A stretch of DNA of 18,987 nt. Source: DASZPJ01 sp035550295 (GTDB lineage: Bacteria; Patescibacteriota; Saccharimonadia; Saccharimonadales; UBA4665). A program made the translations under genes and the position numbers. Location of the stretch: contig DASZPJ010000033.1 of NCBI GenBank assembly GCA_035550295.1, forward strand, positions 1-18,987. Reading direction: 5' to 3'. Shown here piece after piece: positions 6,317 to 13,413 of this stretch (the stretch's first letter is position 1; each line of letters begins with the position of its first letter). Under the pieces are notes generated by a model that did no database searches, had not been told where the DNA came from, and was given only the letters and a program-made list of their open reading frames with translations.

Positions 6317-7983
6317 TGCAAGTAGAACCCGCGGCCGGTTTTGTCGGGGACGAGTAAGAGAGAGACGCCTTGGTCGGTCAGGCTTTTGATGACGGTTTCG
6401 TCGGCGACTGAGCCGCTGCTGGCGAGGATGGCTTTGATGCCGGCACGCGCGAGCAAGCCTGGGCCGTCCGGGAATGGGAAGAAGCTGTCTCCGTAGGCGC
6501 TCGCACCTTCCAGCTTGGATTTATCCAAAGTAACTTTGAGAATCAAATGATCGTCCTGCTCTTCCAGCTCCGGTAGTTCGATCGTCGTGCGCGTCAGCGC
6601 CAACTGCCCGGCACCGACACGGTCTTGCTGGCCGACACCGTTGCCGATGAGTTGGCCGTTTTTGACTAGAGTAATTGTGTTGCTGTTACTGGTGCTACCG
6701 ATGGCCCAGCCAACGATCAGGTCTTGCTTTTGCTGGTCTGTTAAGTCACCGTGCTGTTGCATGTAGTCAGCTTTGATGTCGAGGACGAAGTCATAATTTG
6801 GCTGCTCCAAAGTGCCGCCACGCACTGGCCGCAAGCGGCGCTGTCTATCGAGAGAAGACTTACTTAACGTGTTCAGCGCTGGATTAATGACAACTCTTAA
6901 CTTGTTACGACTAAGCAGTTCCAGGGCTTCATCAGTTACGCTCGCCCCCACTACGCCGTCCAGCAAGCGATTCATGTCGCCGTCCATTGCAAAGTGCATC
7001 AAAGTTTCGGTTACGTCTTTGTCGATTGCGGCGTTGATCATCACTACGCCGCCAAAGATTGCGCGCGTGTCGCCAGTCAGCATTTTCTGCACGGCTTCGA
7101 CGGCTGAATCAGCCACACCAGCACCGCAAGCGTTGCCGTGCTTCACGCCGACGGAAATCAACGGAACTTTACCGAAGTTAACTTCGAAGCCGGCGGCGAT
7201 GTGCGTCACCGTTTGCAGCAGACGGTCGATGTCCGTCATGTTGATAAAGCTGCGCTCCATGCCCTGCACATGCTGGAATTGGTCAATGCCGAGCGGGTCG
7301 ACGTTGACGCGGTTATCAGCGTAAAAGCCGGCTTCGGCTTGCTGTGGGTTTTCGCCGTACTTCGTCGGGCTTTCCAGTTTCGCCACAATGCCAGCCACCT
7401 TGGTGCCGCCAAGATATTTGGCAGAAGCCGTGATGTAGCGGGCGCATTCGTATTCGGCTGCCGCGCAGAGTTCGTCGAGTTTTGCCTGTTCGTCCGGCTT
7501 GCCAGCCTTCAGCCAGTCCAAAACACCTTGGCGCTGGTTGGGATTCGATACGACAATCCGGTTGCCTTTGGCCGCACTGCGCAGCATAGTCGGGCCGCCG
7601 ATGTCTGTCTGTAAGATGACGTCGGCTTTGGTTGAGCCTTCTTTGTTGATCGCTTCCTCTAGTGGATACAAATCAACGCAGACGAGGTCAATGATCGGCA
7701 AGCCAAGTTCTTTCATTTCGGCCACGTCTTCAGCGCTGGATTTATCCGCCAGCAAACCAGCCGAGATTTCGCGCGACAGCGTAACGACGCGGTGGCCGAG
7801 GATCGCCTTGCCGCCGACAAGTTCCGAAACGTCGGTAACTTGCACGCCGCCATCAACCAAAGCTTTGGCCGTGCCACCCGAAGCGTAAATTTGCCAACCC
7901 AAATCAGTTAGCCCTTTTGCAAACTCGACAATCCCCGTCTTGTCATAAACAGACAGCAAAGCGATTCCAGCAGTTTTCTCCAT
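6313..7983 (-). CDS. purH: Bifunctional AICAR transformylase/IMP cyclohydrolase, divergent
   Basis: PurH carries out the last two steps to IMP: formyl transfer to AICAR and ring closure. The 556-residue protein has the N-terminal cyclohydrolase (MGS-like) domain, with SVYDKTGIVEFA from 11, VDLYPLEE near 103 and DIGGPTMLRSAAKG at 127-140. The C-terminal transformylase domain has KYGENPQQ from 208, KHGNACG at 281-287, FFPFPDG from 501 and a terminal GFYLH. Many signatures are altered. The usual RVKTLHPKxHGG region reads RVVTLSREISAG (65-76), so the lysine and HPK are gone. KHxNPCG is KHGNACG, GENPHQ is GENPQQ, and GQMSRV is GQQDRV. Length and order of blocks are normal, so it is probably functional but of a distant subfamily. 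The start has no Shine-Dalgarno and a GATAAT box seven bases upstream. Confidence 0.9.
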   Translation of the reverse strand: MEKTAGIALLSVYDKTGIVEFAKGLTDLGWQIYASGGTAKALVDGGVQVTDVSELVGGKAILGHRVVTLSREISAGLLADKSSAEDVAEMKELGLPIIDLVCVDLYPLEEAINKEGSTKADVILQTDIGGPTMLRSAAKGNRIVVSNPNQRQGVLDWLKAGKPDEQAKLDELCAAAEYECARYITASAKYLGGTKVAGIVAKLESPTKYGENPQQAEAGFYADNRVNVDPLGIDQFQHVQGMERSFINMTDIDRLLQTVTHIAAGFEVNFGKVPLISVGVKHGNACGAGVADSAVEAVQKMLTGDTRAIFGGVVMINAAIDKDVTETLMHFAMDGDMNRLLDGVVGASVTDEALELLSRNKLRVVINPALNTLSKSSLDRQRRLRPVRGGTLEQPNYDFVLDIKADYMQQHGDLTDQQKQDLIVGWAIGSTSNSNTITLVKNGQLIGNGVGQQDRVGAGQLALTRTTIELPELEEQDDHLILKVTLDKSKLEGASAYGDSFFPFPDGPGLLARAGIKAILASSGSVADETVIKSLTDQGVSLLLVPDKTGRGFYLH

Positions 7984-7990
7984 TGATTTT

Positions 7991-8019
7991 ATTATCTTAC
8001 AGATTGCCGACTAGGACAA
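7991..8019 (-). promoter_or_regulatory. purH promoter, leaderless type
   Basis: On the minus strand, TTGTCC (8014-8019), a 17-bp spacer and GATAAT (7991-7996) are followed by seven bases and the purH ATG. The predicted RNA begins at or next to the start codon. No Shine-Dalgarno is present. Confidence 0.6.
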
Positions 8020-8023
8020 GAAT

Positions 8024-8638
8024 TTAGATGACGGTTTTCCAGTAGTACCAGAAGTGCGTCAGGATGGCCAGGAAGATGATCAGGTACCAGCCGATCAGTA
8101 CGTCAAGATGGTGCTTGTCAACAAAACCAACGAGTCTCTTGAGCCTGACCGGAGTTGGCAGGTTGCCCTGGCGCAAGTTGTAAACGGTAGTGTAAATAAA
8201 GATTGGAATCATTACTGACCAGACAACCATGCAGTATGGGCACAGGGCGTGGATGCGGTAAATTGTCTCAAACTGCAGCCAAGTAACGAAGCCAACGCCA
8301 AATAATACGCCGGCCTGGAAGCAGCGCCAATACCAGCGTTTGAAGACGCCGCCGGCCAGCAGGCTGCCACCGACTAAGGCTACGCCGCCGAAACCGATCA
8401 TGCCGATGAAAGTATTCATAAAACCAAAAGCCGAAGCTTGTGGCGTGACTATCACAGAACCGCAGGCCACGATTGGGTTCAGGTCACAGTTTAAGTGGGT
8501 GTTCGGATGCTGGATCAGCGTCACTTTATCTGCCGTCAGGATGGCCGCACACAAGGCGCCGATTATGCCACCGACGATTAGCAACCATGGCAAAACCCGT
8601 TGGAGCGTCCACGGCTGTTTGGTCTTTGTTGCTGCCAT
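8024..8638 (-). CDS. Vitamin K epoxide reductase (VKOR) family membrane protein
   Basis: Bacterial VKOR proteins pass electrons from a periplasmic DsbA-like thiol protein to quinone and so drive disulfide formation, replacing DsbB. From the ATG at 8638 the protein has 204 residues and about five membrane segments. The four expected cysteines are present: C51 and C59 in an outer loop (NCDLNPIVAC) and the CPYC active-site pair C133/C136 near the end of a helix. The frame is open back to a TTG at 8656, but the ATG is preferred because TGGTACAAT ends eight bases before it and the TTG lies in that promoter. No fused or adjacent thioredoxin-like partner is seen, so the partner must be elsewhere. 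Family call is secure. Confidence 0.92.
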   Translation of the reverse strand: MAATKTKQPWTLQRVLPWLLIVGGIIGALCAAILTADKVTLIQHPNTHLNCDLNPIVACGSVIVTPQASAFGFMNTFIGMIGFGGVALVGGSLLAGGVFKRWYWRCFQAGVLFGVGFVTWLQFETIYRIHALCPYCMVVWSVMIPIFIYTTVYNLRQGNLPTPVRLKRLVGFVDKHHLDVLIGWYLIIFLAILTHFWYYWKTVI

Positions 8639-8646
8639 TACCAAAT

Positions 8647-8655
8647 ATTGTACCA
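8647..8655 (-). promoter_or_regulatory. Extended -10 promoter of the VKOR gene
   Basis: The minus strand reads TGGTACAAT, an extended -10 element, followed by eight bases and the ATG at 8638. No good -35 box is visible, which is common with an extended -10. It decides the VKOR start codon. Confidence 0.6.
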
Positions 8656-8769
8656 AATCTTAAAAATGCCTGTGATTTGAACAGTTTCGCAAAATTGTAA
8701 CTTTTCTCACATGCCGCTGTCTAACCACAAGGTATCGTAGAGGAGAGTTTAATCAAGGATTCATCGTCC

Positions 8770-9723
8770 ATGGCCACAACGGCAGCCAAAATTCCTGCTA
8801 AACATGTCCGACGCAAGCTGATATTCCAGCAGCACCGTAAGCTCTTCGCCAGCTACCTGGTTTTTGTGGTGGCCTATGCTGCCTTCACCCTGTTACCCAA
8901 GCCAGCACCGGCAACTTTGATTCGATATCACCTGACTGCGCTTGGCCTACGACTTATTTCTTTGACGATCATTGTACTGGTGGCGGCCATTTGGAGCGTG
9001 GCTTTTTACGGTTTTGCCAGGCTACAATCATATGCCAACATGGTACGGCACCAAAAAGACGGTGCTGCTGTTTTGACAATTAGCCACGGAATATTTTTGC
9101 TGGCGTTATGGCTGCCCGTATCGGAGCTTGTTTCAGCCATTCTGGGCTACACCGTGACCCATCATCCTACGTGGCTGGCCGCCACAACTATTATTGATAA
9201 TTACCTGAACCTGGCGTTGCCCCTGGCTGGCTTTATACTAATTGGCAAAGGCGCCCGGAGCTTGAGCGGCCTGGTCAAGCGCGGCTATGCCTATTATGTA
9301 TCAAATTTGCTGACATTAGGCGTGGTTTATGCTGGCGTAACCTACACGCATTTGGTGGTGGCGACAGAAAACCGTGAACTGGTATATCACCTATCGCTTT
9401 GGCCAATTTTGCTAACAATCATTGCCCCCTATATTTACATGTGGTTTACCGGCACAATCGCGGCTTACGAAATTTACAATTACCAACGACGCGTGGGCGG
9501 GTTGCTCTACCAGCGTAGCTGGCGCTGGCTGGCCTTGGGCTGTGGTTGGCTAATTGCCACCTCGATTGGCTTTCAATTTTTGACAACATTGTCGCCACGG
9601 CTGGCCAGCTGGTCGATTTATTCGTTGCTGGTTTTGATCTATGCCTTGCTGGCGGTGCTGTCCGTGGGCTTTATCCTGATTGCTGTTGGCACGGGGCGGC
9701 TGCAAAAGATCGAAGAAGTCTAA
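8770..9723 (+). CDS. Multi-pass membrane protein, unknown family
   Basis: This 317-residue protein is mostly hydrophobic, with about eight predicted membrane helices at roughly 25-43, 60-82, 101-127, 144-160, 175-197, 208-236, 250-273 and 281-308. A basic N-terminus (KHVRRKLIFQQHRK) precedes the first helix, suggesting a cytoplasmic start. The loop RSLSGLVKRGYAYYV lies before helix five. I see no catalytic or transporter motif and cannot name a family. The ATG at 8770 has AAGGA ten bases upstream and a stronger AGGAGAG at 8741-8747, too far away for normal use, so the start is moderately certain. The gene diverges from the VKOR gene, and the 130-bp spacer shows no clear plus-strand promoter. 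Confidence 0.82.
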   Translation: MATTAAKIPAKHVRRKLIFQQHRKLFASYLVFVVAYAAFTLLPKPAPATLIRYHLTALGLRLISLTIIVLVAAIWSVAFYGFARLQSYANMVRHQKDGAAVLTISHGIFLLALWLPVSELVSAILGYTVTHHPTWLAATTIIDNYLNLALPLAGFILIGKGARSLSGLVKRGYAYYVSNLLTLGVVYAGVTYTHLVVATENRELVYHLSLWPILLTIIAPYIYMWFTGTIAAYEIYNYQRRVGGLLYQRSWRWLALGCGWLIATSIGFQFLTTLSPRLASWSIYSLLVLIYALLAVLSVGFILIAVGTGRLQKIEEV

Positions 9724-9731
9724 TTCGTAAA

Positions 9732-9762
9732 CTATCTCATAGATAGACCAATTCGTTTTGGT
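9732..9762 (+). other. Two small hairpins between the 8770 and 9793 genes
   Basis: CTATCT-CAT-AGATAG (9732-9746) and ACCAA-TTCGTT-TTGGT (9747-9751 with 9758-9762, six-base loop) can form short stems in the 69-base gap. Neither is followed by a U-tract, so they are weak terminator candidates at best. Confidence 0.25.
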
Positions 9763-9792
9763 TAAGCTAGAAACATAGAGCAAGGAGGATAC

Positions 9793-9960
9793 ATGCCCAC
9801 ACCAGTCGAACTAGAACGTGAAGCCCAAAAGAAGAAAGAAGAAGCCGAGTTGGCCCGGCGCAAGGCCGAAGAACTGGAGCGCCAAGCAACATCCCGCCGA
9901 AATGAGGAGCAAGCAGCGCTCAAAAAAGCCGCCGACGCTGCTGGCGAAAAGCTACTTTAA
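9793..9960 (+). CDS. Small charged helical protein, 55 residues
   Basis: The frame encodes 55 residues from the ATG at 9793. AAGGAGG at 9782-9788 precedes the start, one of the strongest Shine-Dalgarno sequences in the window. Residues 6-50 are almost entirely Glu, Lys, Arg, Ala, Gln and Leu (for example LEREAQKKKEEAELARRKAEE is the flavour of the region around 7-27, here split as 7-16 and 17-27). This predicts one long amphipathic helix or a short coiled coil with no membrane segment. No family is recognised. Its TAA overlaps by four bases the stop that the neighbouring minus-strand gene would use if its frameshift were repaired. It may be a small RNA- or ribosome-associated protein, but that is a guess. 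Confidence 0.75.
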   Translation: MPTPVELEREAQKKKEEAELARRKAEELERQATSRRNEEQAALKKAADAAGEKLL

Positions 9961-10876
9961 GCGGTTGCTGCCTGCAGGGCTTCGTGGATTAAGCGATAGC
10001 CCAAATATGGGCCATAAGTTTCTACGCGTTCACTGCGCTGTCGTTCTTTTCAACCAAGCGCAAGTTGCTGGAAAGTTCAATCTGGATTGCCGCTAACGGG
10101 GTGGCTACTTGGCTTTCAATGCTTGATCGCATAGTCCTACTTGCGGCAGCAGCAAAAGTGATCGGGTAGATCCTGCCGTCATCGTGAGTTCGGACTCGAT
10201 ATTCGCCATCACGATCGCTGATTTTTAGAAACGGTACGTTTATGCCGCCCCGCAATCCCAGGCTTTCGGCAGTGCTAACTACCCTTTCAGCGGCGTTTTG
10301 GGTACGCTCCGAAGGATTATTGCCAATGCCAACTATAACGTCATAACTGCGTTCGTCATCAAAGCCTGAAGCATAATTAGGGCTCATGCCATGAAGCGAG
10401 ACGTACACGGGCGCTTGCACTGCCCTTACGACATCTAGTGCCAGTCGTTTGAACTCATGGTCAGCGTCGTGGTTTGCATCACCGCTTTGCTGCCCAAGGA
10501 TAGTTAAATGGCTGCCGTGCAGCCGTTCTGCTACTAATTCGCCCAGACCGGCAATACCAGTTTCGGGGTCTTTGGCTTGACGTTCACCACTCATCGTACG
10601 GTAATGGTAAGTCCCGTGCTCGGTAGAAATTACCAAGCCTGTAGATCCCAGCCTGAGATAAGGCTGGTCCGCCCGATGGGCAGTACCCACCTTATAGCTA
10701 TGCAGTCGCCTGCTCGGTGAAACCAGCATTTCTTCTTGGTCAATCAGGTCCAGGATTGTTAGCTGCCGTCGATTCTCTTCAGGATCCGCTACATCTAAAT
10801 GAATACCTTGGGCGGCATCTTCTATGCGCTGGCGGTGGTTCATGTACTCTTCAGGTGAGAGCGGTCGAGAGCTCAT
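9957..10876 (-). pseudogene. N-formylglutamate amidohydrolase-like protein, apparent 3' frameshift
   Basis: As read, the frame encodes 284 residues from the ATG at 10876 and stops at 10022-10024. It resembles the N-formylglutamate amidohydrolase/deformylase fold, a zinc-dependent hydrolase. Matching blocks are STEHGTYHYR (84-93), DANHDADHEF (133-142), VYVSLHGMSPN (157-167), DVIVGIGNN (179-187), GGINVPF (210-216) and AAIQIELSSNLR (262-273). The usual His/Glu metal ligands could come from TEHG and LHG. After LRLVEK the frame gives only NDSAVNA. One extra A in the AAAA run (plus-strand TTTT at 10047-10050) would instead give a 29-residue tail ending GPYLGYRLIHEALQAATA and a stop at 9957-9959. 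The repaired protein would be 306 residues. This could be a recent deletion, a sequencing error or a frameshift signal. Only the C-terminus is affected, so the shorter product may still work. Confidence 0.6.
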
Positions 10877-10886
10877 TACAATACAT

Positions 10887-10915
10887 AAAATACCATAAAA
10901 ATACTAATTTGTAAA
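10887..10915 (-). promoter_or_regulatory. Promoter of the amidohydrolase-like gene
   Basis: On the minus strand, TTTACA (10910-10915), a 17-bp spacer and TATTTT (10887-10892) are followed by ten bases and the ATG at 10876. The leader would be about four bases, and no Shine-Dalgarno is present. Confidence 0.45.
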
Positions 10916-10935
10916 TATAGTTAGCTGCCCGTTGC

Positions 10936-11376
10936 TTATTCCAGATGATCTTCAACGGCAATCTTGAGCGCCTGCAAGTCAGTGCGCAATTCTCGGAGCG
11001 CCAGCTTCTTCAAGATCGGCAATGTAAACACAAATACTTTACTGTCGGTGGTGACTTTGGTACTAAGCTTAACCTCGGTTTGCGGGCCACGTTTGTATAG
11101 ACGGAAGTCAGCCTTCCATGTTACCAATCCAAGTGAGTTTTCGATAGTTAAGTGCTTTGGCGCGCTCAATGCAGTAACCACATTCGAACCCTTAAACTTC
11201 GTTCCCAGTACCATGTTTTCAGTCTGGTAAGTACTGCCTAATTTAATGCGTTTAGTGGAGGATATGCTGTGGGTTTGGGGGTTCCACAGGTAGTGATACT
11301 TCAAGTTGGTAAGATACTCAAAAACAGCTGCCGGGGAGGCTTGGATAGTTATTTTAGTAGCGACCGTTGCTTGCAT
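10936..11376 (-). CDS. SRPBCC (START/Bet v1-like) domain protein
   Basis: This 146-residue protein matches the SRPBCC/polyketide-cyclase-like pattern. A first beta strand (TVATKITIQASPAAVFEYL) leads into a helix with YLTNLKYHYLWNP, followed by alternating strands and a long C-terminal amphipathic helix (LRTDLQALKIAVEDHLE). Such domains bind hydrophobic ligands or lipids in a deep cavity. The ligand here cannot be told, and no catalytic residues are evident. There is no signal peptide. The start is supported by AGAAGGA (11383-11389) six bases upstream, and TATAAT at 11407-11412 gives a leader of about 24 nt. It lies in tandem with the two-helix membrane protein upstream and the amidohydrolase-like gene downstream. 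Confidence 0.75.
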   Translation of the reverse strand: MQATVATKITIQASPAAVFEYLTNLKYHYLWNPQTHSISSTKRIKLGSTYQTENMVLGTKFKGSNVVTALSAPKHLTIENSLGLVTWKADFRLYKRGPQTEVKLSTKVTTDSKVFVFTLPILKKLALRELRTDLQALKIAVEDHLE

Positions 11377-11406
11377 GCGCTATCCTTCTGGGTCAGTTCA
11401 CTAACT

Positions 11407-11412
11407 ATTATA
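11407..11412 (-). promoter_or_regulatory. -10 box of the SRPBCC gene
   Basis: A perfect TATAAT on the minus strand lies 30 bases before the ATG at 11376. Unlike the leaderless genes, this one has a clear Shine-Dalgarno in its leader. The -35 region is weak. Confidence 0.5.
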
Positions 11413-11450
11413 ATCCCTGAAGACACCAGCGGAACCAGGCAAAGCCATAC

Positions 11451-11657
11451 CTACTTGTCGCTTAGGTATTTGCCAGCTACGCTGAGCGCGAACGAGCTGA
11501 GGATTACAAAGATGCTGCAGACGAACAGCTTTGATACAACCAAGCTAAAGCCGTGGCTCTTATCTCCGGGATCGGTGTTGCTGAGAACCATGTAAATGCC
11601 CAGGACGCCGAAAGCGACTGAAGCGCAAACAAAGACTCGAGTAGCGATTTTATGCAT
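11451..11657 (-). CDS. Small two-helix membrane protein
   Basis: The product has 68 residues with two hydrophobic segments at about 7-25 (VFVCASVAFGVLGIYMVL) and 41-62 (VSKLFVCSIFVILSSFALSV). They are separated by a polar loop NTDPGDKSHG. The basic ends (MHKIATR and GKYLSDK) suggest both termini are cytoplasmic. No family is recognised. Support for a real gene comes from TGATATAAT, an extended -10 element, placed six bases before the ATG at 11657. The divergent gene starts only 67 bases away. It could be a small regulatory or structural membrane peptide, but nothing shows which. Confidence 0.7.
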   Translation of the reverse strand: MHKIATRVFVCASVAFGVLGIYMVLSNTDPGDKSHGFSLVVSKLFVCSIFVILSSFALSVAGKYLSDK

Positions 11658-11663
11658 GGTTTG

Positions 11664-11672
11664 ATTATATCA
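11664..11672 (-). promoter_or_regulatory. Extended -10 promoter of the 68-residue gene, leaderless type
   Basis: The minus strand reads TGATATAAT, then six bases, then the ATG at 11657. It lies back to back with the plus-strand promoter at 11689-11717. Confidence 0.6.
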
Positions 11673-11688
11673 CTCGAGGATAGTGCTA

Positions 11689-11717
11689 TTGCTAATAAAC
11701 TCTAAAAGTGATACAAT
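11689..11717 (+). promoter_or_regulatory. Promoter of the 11725 gene, leaderless type
   Basis: TTGCTA (11689-11694), 17 bp, then TACAAT (11712-11717) preceded by TG to form an extended -10, then seven bases to the ATG at 11725. The first ten bases, TTGCTAATAA, and the TGATA of the -10 region recur at identical spacing upstream of the 16080 gene. Confidence 0.65.
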
Positions 11718-11724
11718 AATATTT

Positions 11725-12699
11725 ATGCAGGAGAATGATCCTTTAGCTCATCAGTATGATTTCAGCAAAATTGCTGTTGATTCTGCCCGTGAGCAATCCC
11801 GGCGGGAAGCTGTTCAGGCGTTAAGTGCCGCTGTTGAAGCATCCCAAACTACCGCCGTAGCCAGAACCGAAGCAATCACCAATGCTTTTAGTGGCGTGAT
11901 GATGATGGGCACTAGATTCACGACGTCAGGCGGCGAGCTATCTCTGACGCTTGCCTACGATGAATTTAAAAGCCAAGACGGTGCAGTGATTGAATCACGC
12001 ATTTTGCGTATTGCCACCGGGCGAAGGTCGCGTGCTGACATATTCAGTGGTTTTGGACACTACGACGAAGGCTCAATGATGTCTTCTTTACTGTCGCGAA
12101 TGACGGGATCGAACGGCTCCGAAAACCAAGATGAAGTATTTTTGCTGGCGCCAATGTCTAAAGGTCAGGAAACGATCACTAACAATAATCTTAAATTCGG
12201 AGCCCTTCTCACGGGCGAAGGCGTAACAGAATTTTTCAAGTTATTACCGTTAAACCAAGTTGCTGAAGCCGATCAACCATTAAAGGTGAGGCTTATGCTG
12301 GGATCTGCGAGGATCGAAGATTCGTTGGCTCAGCAAATGGTAGTGGGCGTCAGGCTTAGTCCTGTCGAGGAGCAATCATTGGCGTTTGAGTTTACGAGCG
12401 CCGCGGCAAAACTTAAGGCGATGGCTCCCGTTCCTAAAAAGACACTCCCAAGCCCTAGTTCGTATTTGTTGCCAGGCATAAAGGATAGGCATCACGATCA
12501 TCCGGCCGCCCATAGGTACGATGGCTTCGGAAAACTCCCGGAGTTACCTGAATTGATTCAGCGTCCTGCTATTACCTACATAATTCCGCCCAAAGATCTC
12601 GATAGCAAGATCCACAAAGAGACAATTGTTCCTGTTGAGCCTGAAGATCCTAGTAACGACGATTCAGCTACTCCACCGGCTAAAGACCCCGAAGCTTAA
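11725..12699 (+). CDS. Uncharacterised cytoplasmic protein, 324 residues
   Basis: No family is recognised. From the ATG at 11725 the protein begins MQENDPLAHQYDFSK, then an alanine/glutamate-rich helix (about 15-50). A mixed strand-rich region with TLAYDEFKSQDG and ILRIATGRRSRADIFSGFG follows, then a methionine-rich stretch, EVFLLAPMSKGQETITNNN, and a proline-rich, acidic tail (about 245-324) that looks disordered. It has no signal peptide or membrane segment. The frame is open back to a GTG at 11683, but the TTGCTA-17-TACAAT promoter lies across those codons and places the RNA start at the ATG, which decides the start. The middle part may be a folded domain with a C-terminal linker. Confidence 0.75.
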   Translation: MQENDPLAHQYDFSKIAVDSAREQSRREAVQALSAAVEASQTTAVARTEAITNAFSGVMMMGTRFTTSGGELSLTLAYDEFKSQDGAVIESRILRIATGRRSRADIFSGFGHYDEGSMMSSLLSRMTGSNGSENQDEVFLLAPMSKGQETITNNNLKFGALLTGEGVTEFFKLLPLNQVAEADQPLKVRLMLGSARIEDSLAQQMVVGVRLSPVEEQSLAFEFTSAAAKLKAMAPVPKKTLPSPSSYLLPGIKDRHHDHPAAHRYDGFGKLPELPELIQRPAITYIIPPKDLDSKIHKETIVPVEPEDPSNDDSATPPAKDPEA

Positions 12700-12708
12700 A
12701 ACTTCAAG

Positions 12709-12729
12709 ACAGCTGGCCGCTGTTATAAT
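12709..12729 (+). promoter_or_regulatory. Promoter of the 81-residue gene with an inverted repeat
   Basis: TGTTATAAT (12721-12729) is an extended -10 followed by six bases and the ATG at 12736. Immediately upstream, ACAGC and GCTGT (12709-12713 and 12719-12723) form a perfect inverted repeat with a five-base loop. It occupies the promoter spacer and shares the TG of the extended -10. Confidence 0.55.
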
Positions 12730-12735
12730 CGGCGT

Positions 12736-12981
12736 ATGGCCTTTAACCACTACGCCAAGATCAAACGAATATTGGACGGTCAGCCTGAGGGCTGGATTAT
12801 TAGGCGCATCGATGAACCGACTAGCGCCCAGAATTTTAAGGGTGAGACAGTTTATTTCGATCATTACTACCGGATTTATAATGTTGCTGGCGAACCGGTC
12901 AAGTACTGCAAATTCCAGCAAATCGAACGACTGGCTCGAATCCTGGAAGTCCCGGTTGAAGCATTACCCGTTATTGAGTAG
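12736..12981 (+). CDS. Conserved-looking 81-residue protein, unknown function
   Basis: The 81-residue product (starting MAFNHYAKIKRIL) is soluble and compact. It has an N-terminal basic helix, a GWIIRRIDEPTSAQ stretch, then aromatic-rich strands (VYFDHYYRIYN, PVKYCKFQQ). It ends in a helix and turn, IERLARILEVPVEALPV, whose shape resembles the end of small DNA-binding or regulatory domains; this is only a resemblance. There is no membrane segment. The start is fixed by TATAAT six bases before the ATG, with no Shine-Dalgarno. Its last 18 bases overlap the convergent DUF6508-like gene. Base composition and packing look like a real gene. Confidence 0.72.
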   Translation: MAFNHYAKIKRILDGQPEGWIIRRIDEPTSAQNFKGETVYFDHYYRIYNVAGEPVKYCKFQQIERLARILEVPVEALPVIE

Positions 12982-13413
12982 TTGAACGAGCCGGTTAACC
13001 AATTTTGGAAAGTCGCCGGCTTCGAAAGCCCGAACAAATGCGCCGCCGGCGAAACGATCTTTGCGTGTGGCTATAAAAATAACTTTTAGGACTGTTTCTA
13101 GGTCTAGATTGTCATATTTAGCCGGGCCATCGGATGTTAGTAATTGTGCTGCTGCGTCTTTACCCGTCCAGCTGGTGGTTGGTACCAGTCCCCTGTCGTA
13201 CATAAAGTTTATAAACTCGCCGATGAGAGGGTCGTTTTGCGTCCAAGGCATTTCGATTGATCCGTCAGGGTTTTTCTGTCCGCCCATAGGCGTGCCCCAC
13301 GGGCCTCGGTGGTTTTGGATATCCGTGTTCAGTTGTTGCAGGGTTTGCCTGTCGGCTTTTGAAAGGTTACGAAACGCCTTCAAGGCCTGCTGGACTTCTT
13401 CTTGCTCGGTCAT
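12964..13413 (-). CDS. DUF6508-like protein
   Basis: This 149-residue protein looks like the DUF6508 family, whose function is not known. The C-terminal half carries the characteristic pattern: a helix LDLETVLKVIFIATRKDRF, then AGGAFVRAFEAGDFPKLVNRL and a final LVQLL. In the family the IRxDRFxEG-type motif is followed by a leucine-rich helix. The N-terminus is a polar helix (EQEEVQQALKAFRNLSKADRQ) and the middle has GPWGTPMGGQ and a WTQNDPLIGEFINFMYDRG helix. The start is ATG at 13413, which shares its A with the TGA of the upstream gene (TGATG), implying coupled translation. A TATAAT at 13423-13428 nine bases upstream may also start a short transcript. Confidence 0.75.
   Translation of the reverse strand: MTEQEEVQQALKAFRNLSKADRQTLQQLNTDIQNHRGPWGTPMGGQKNPDGSIEMPWTQNDPLIGEFINFMYDRGLVPTTSWTGKDAAAQLLTSDGPAKYDNLDLETVLKVIFIATRKDRFAGGAFVRAFEAGDFPKLVNRLVQLLNNG

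Noticed and set aside
9999..10012. GCCCA-AATA-TGGGC hairpin as a terminator
   Set aside because: The stem is five base pairs with no U-tract, and the segment is better explained as the displaced 3' coding end of the amidohydrolase-like gene.
11683..11724. GTG start giving a 338-residue form of the 11725 gene
   Set aside because: The codons overlap the TTGCTA-17-TACAAT promoter, so they would not be in the transcript.
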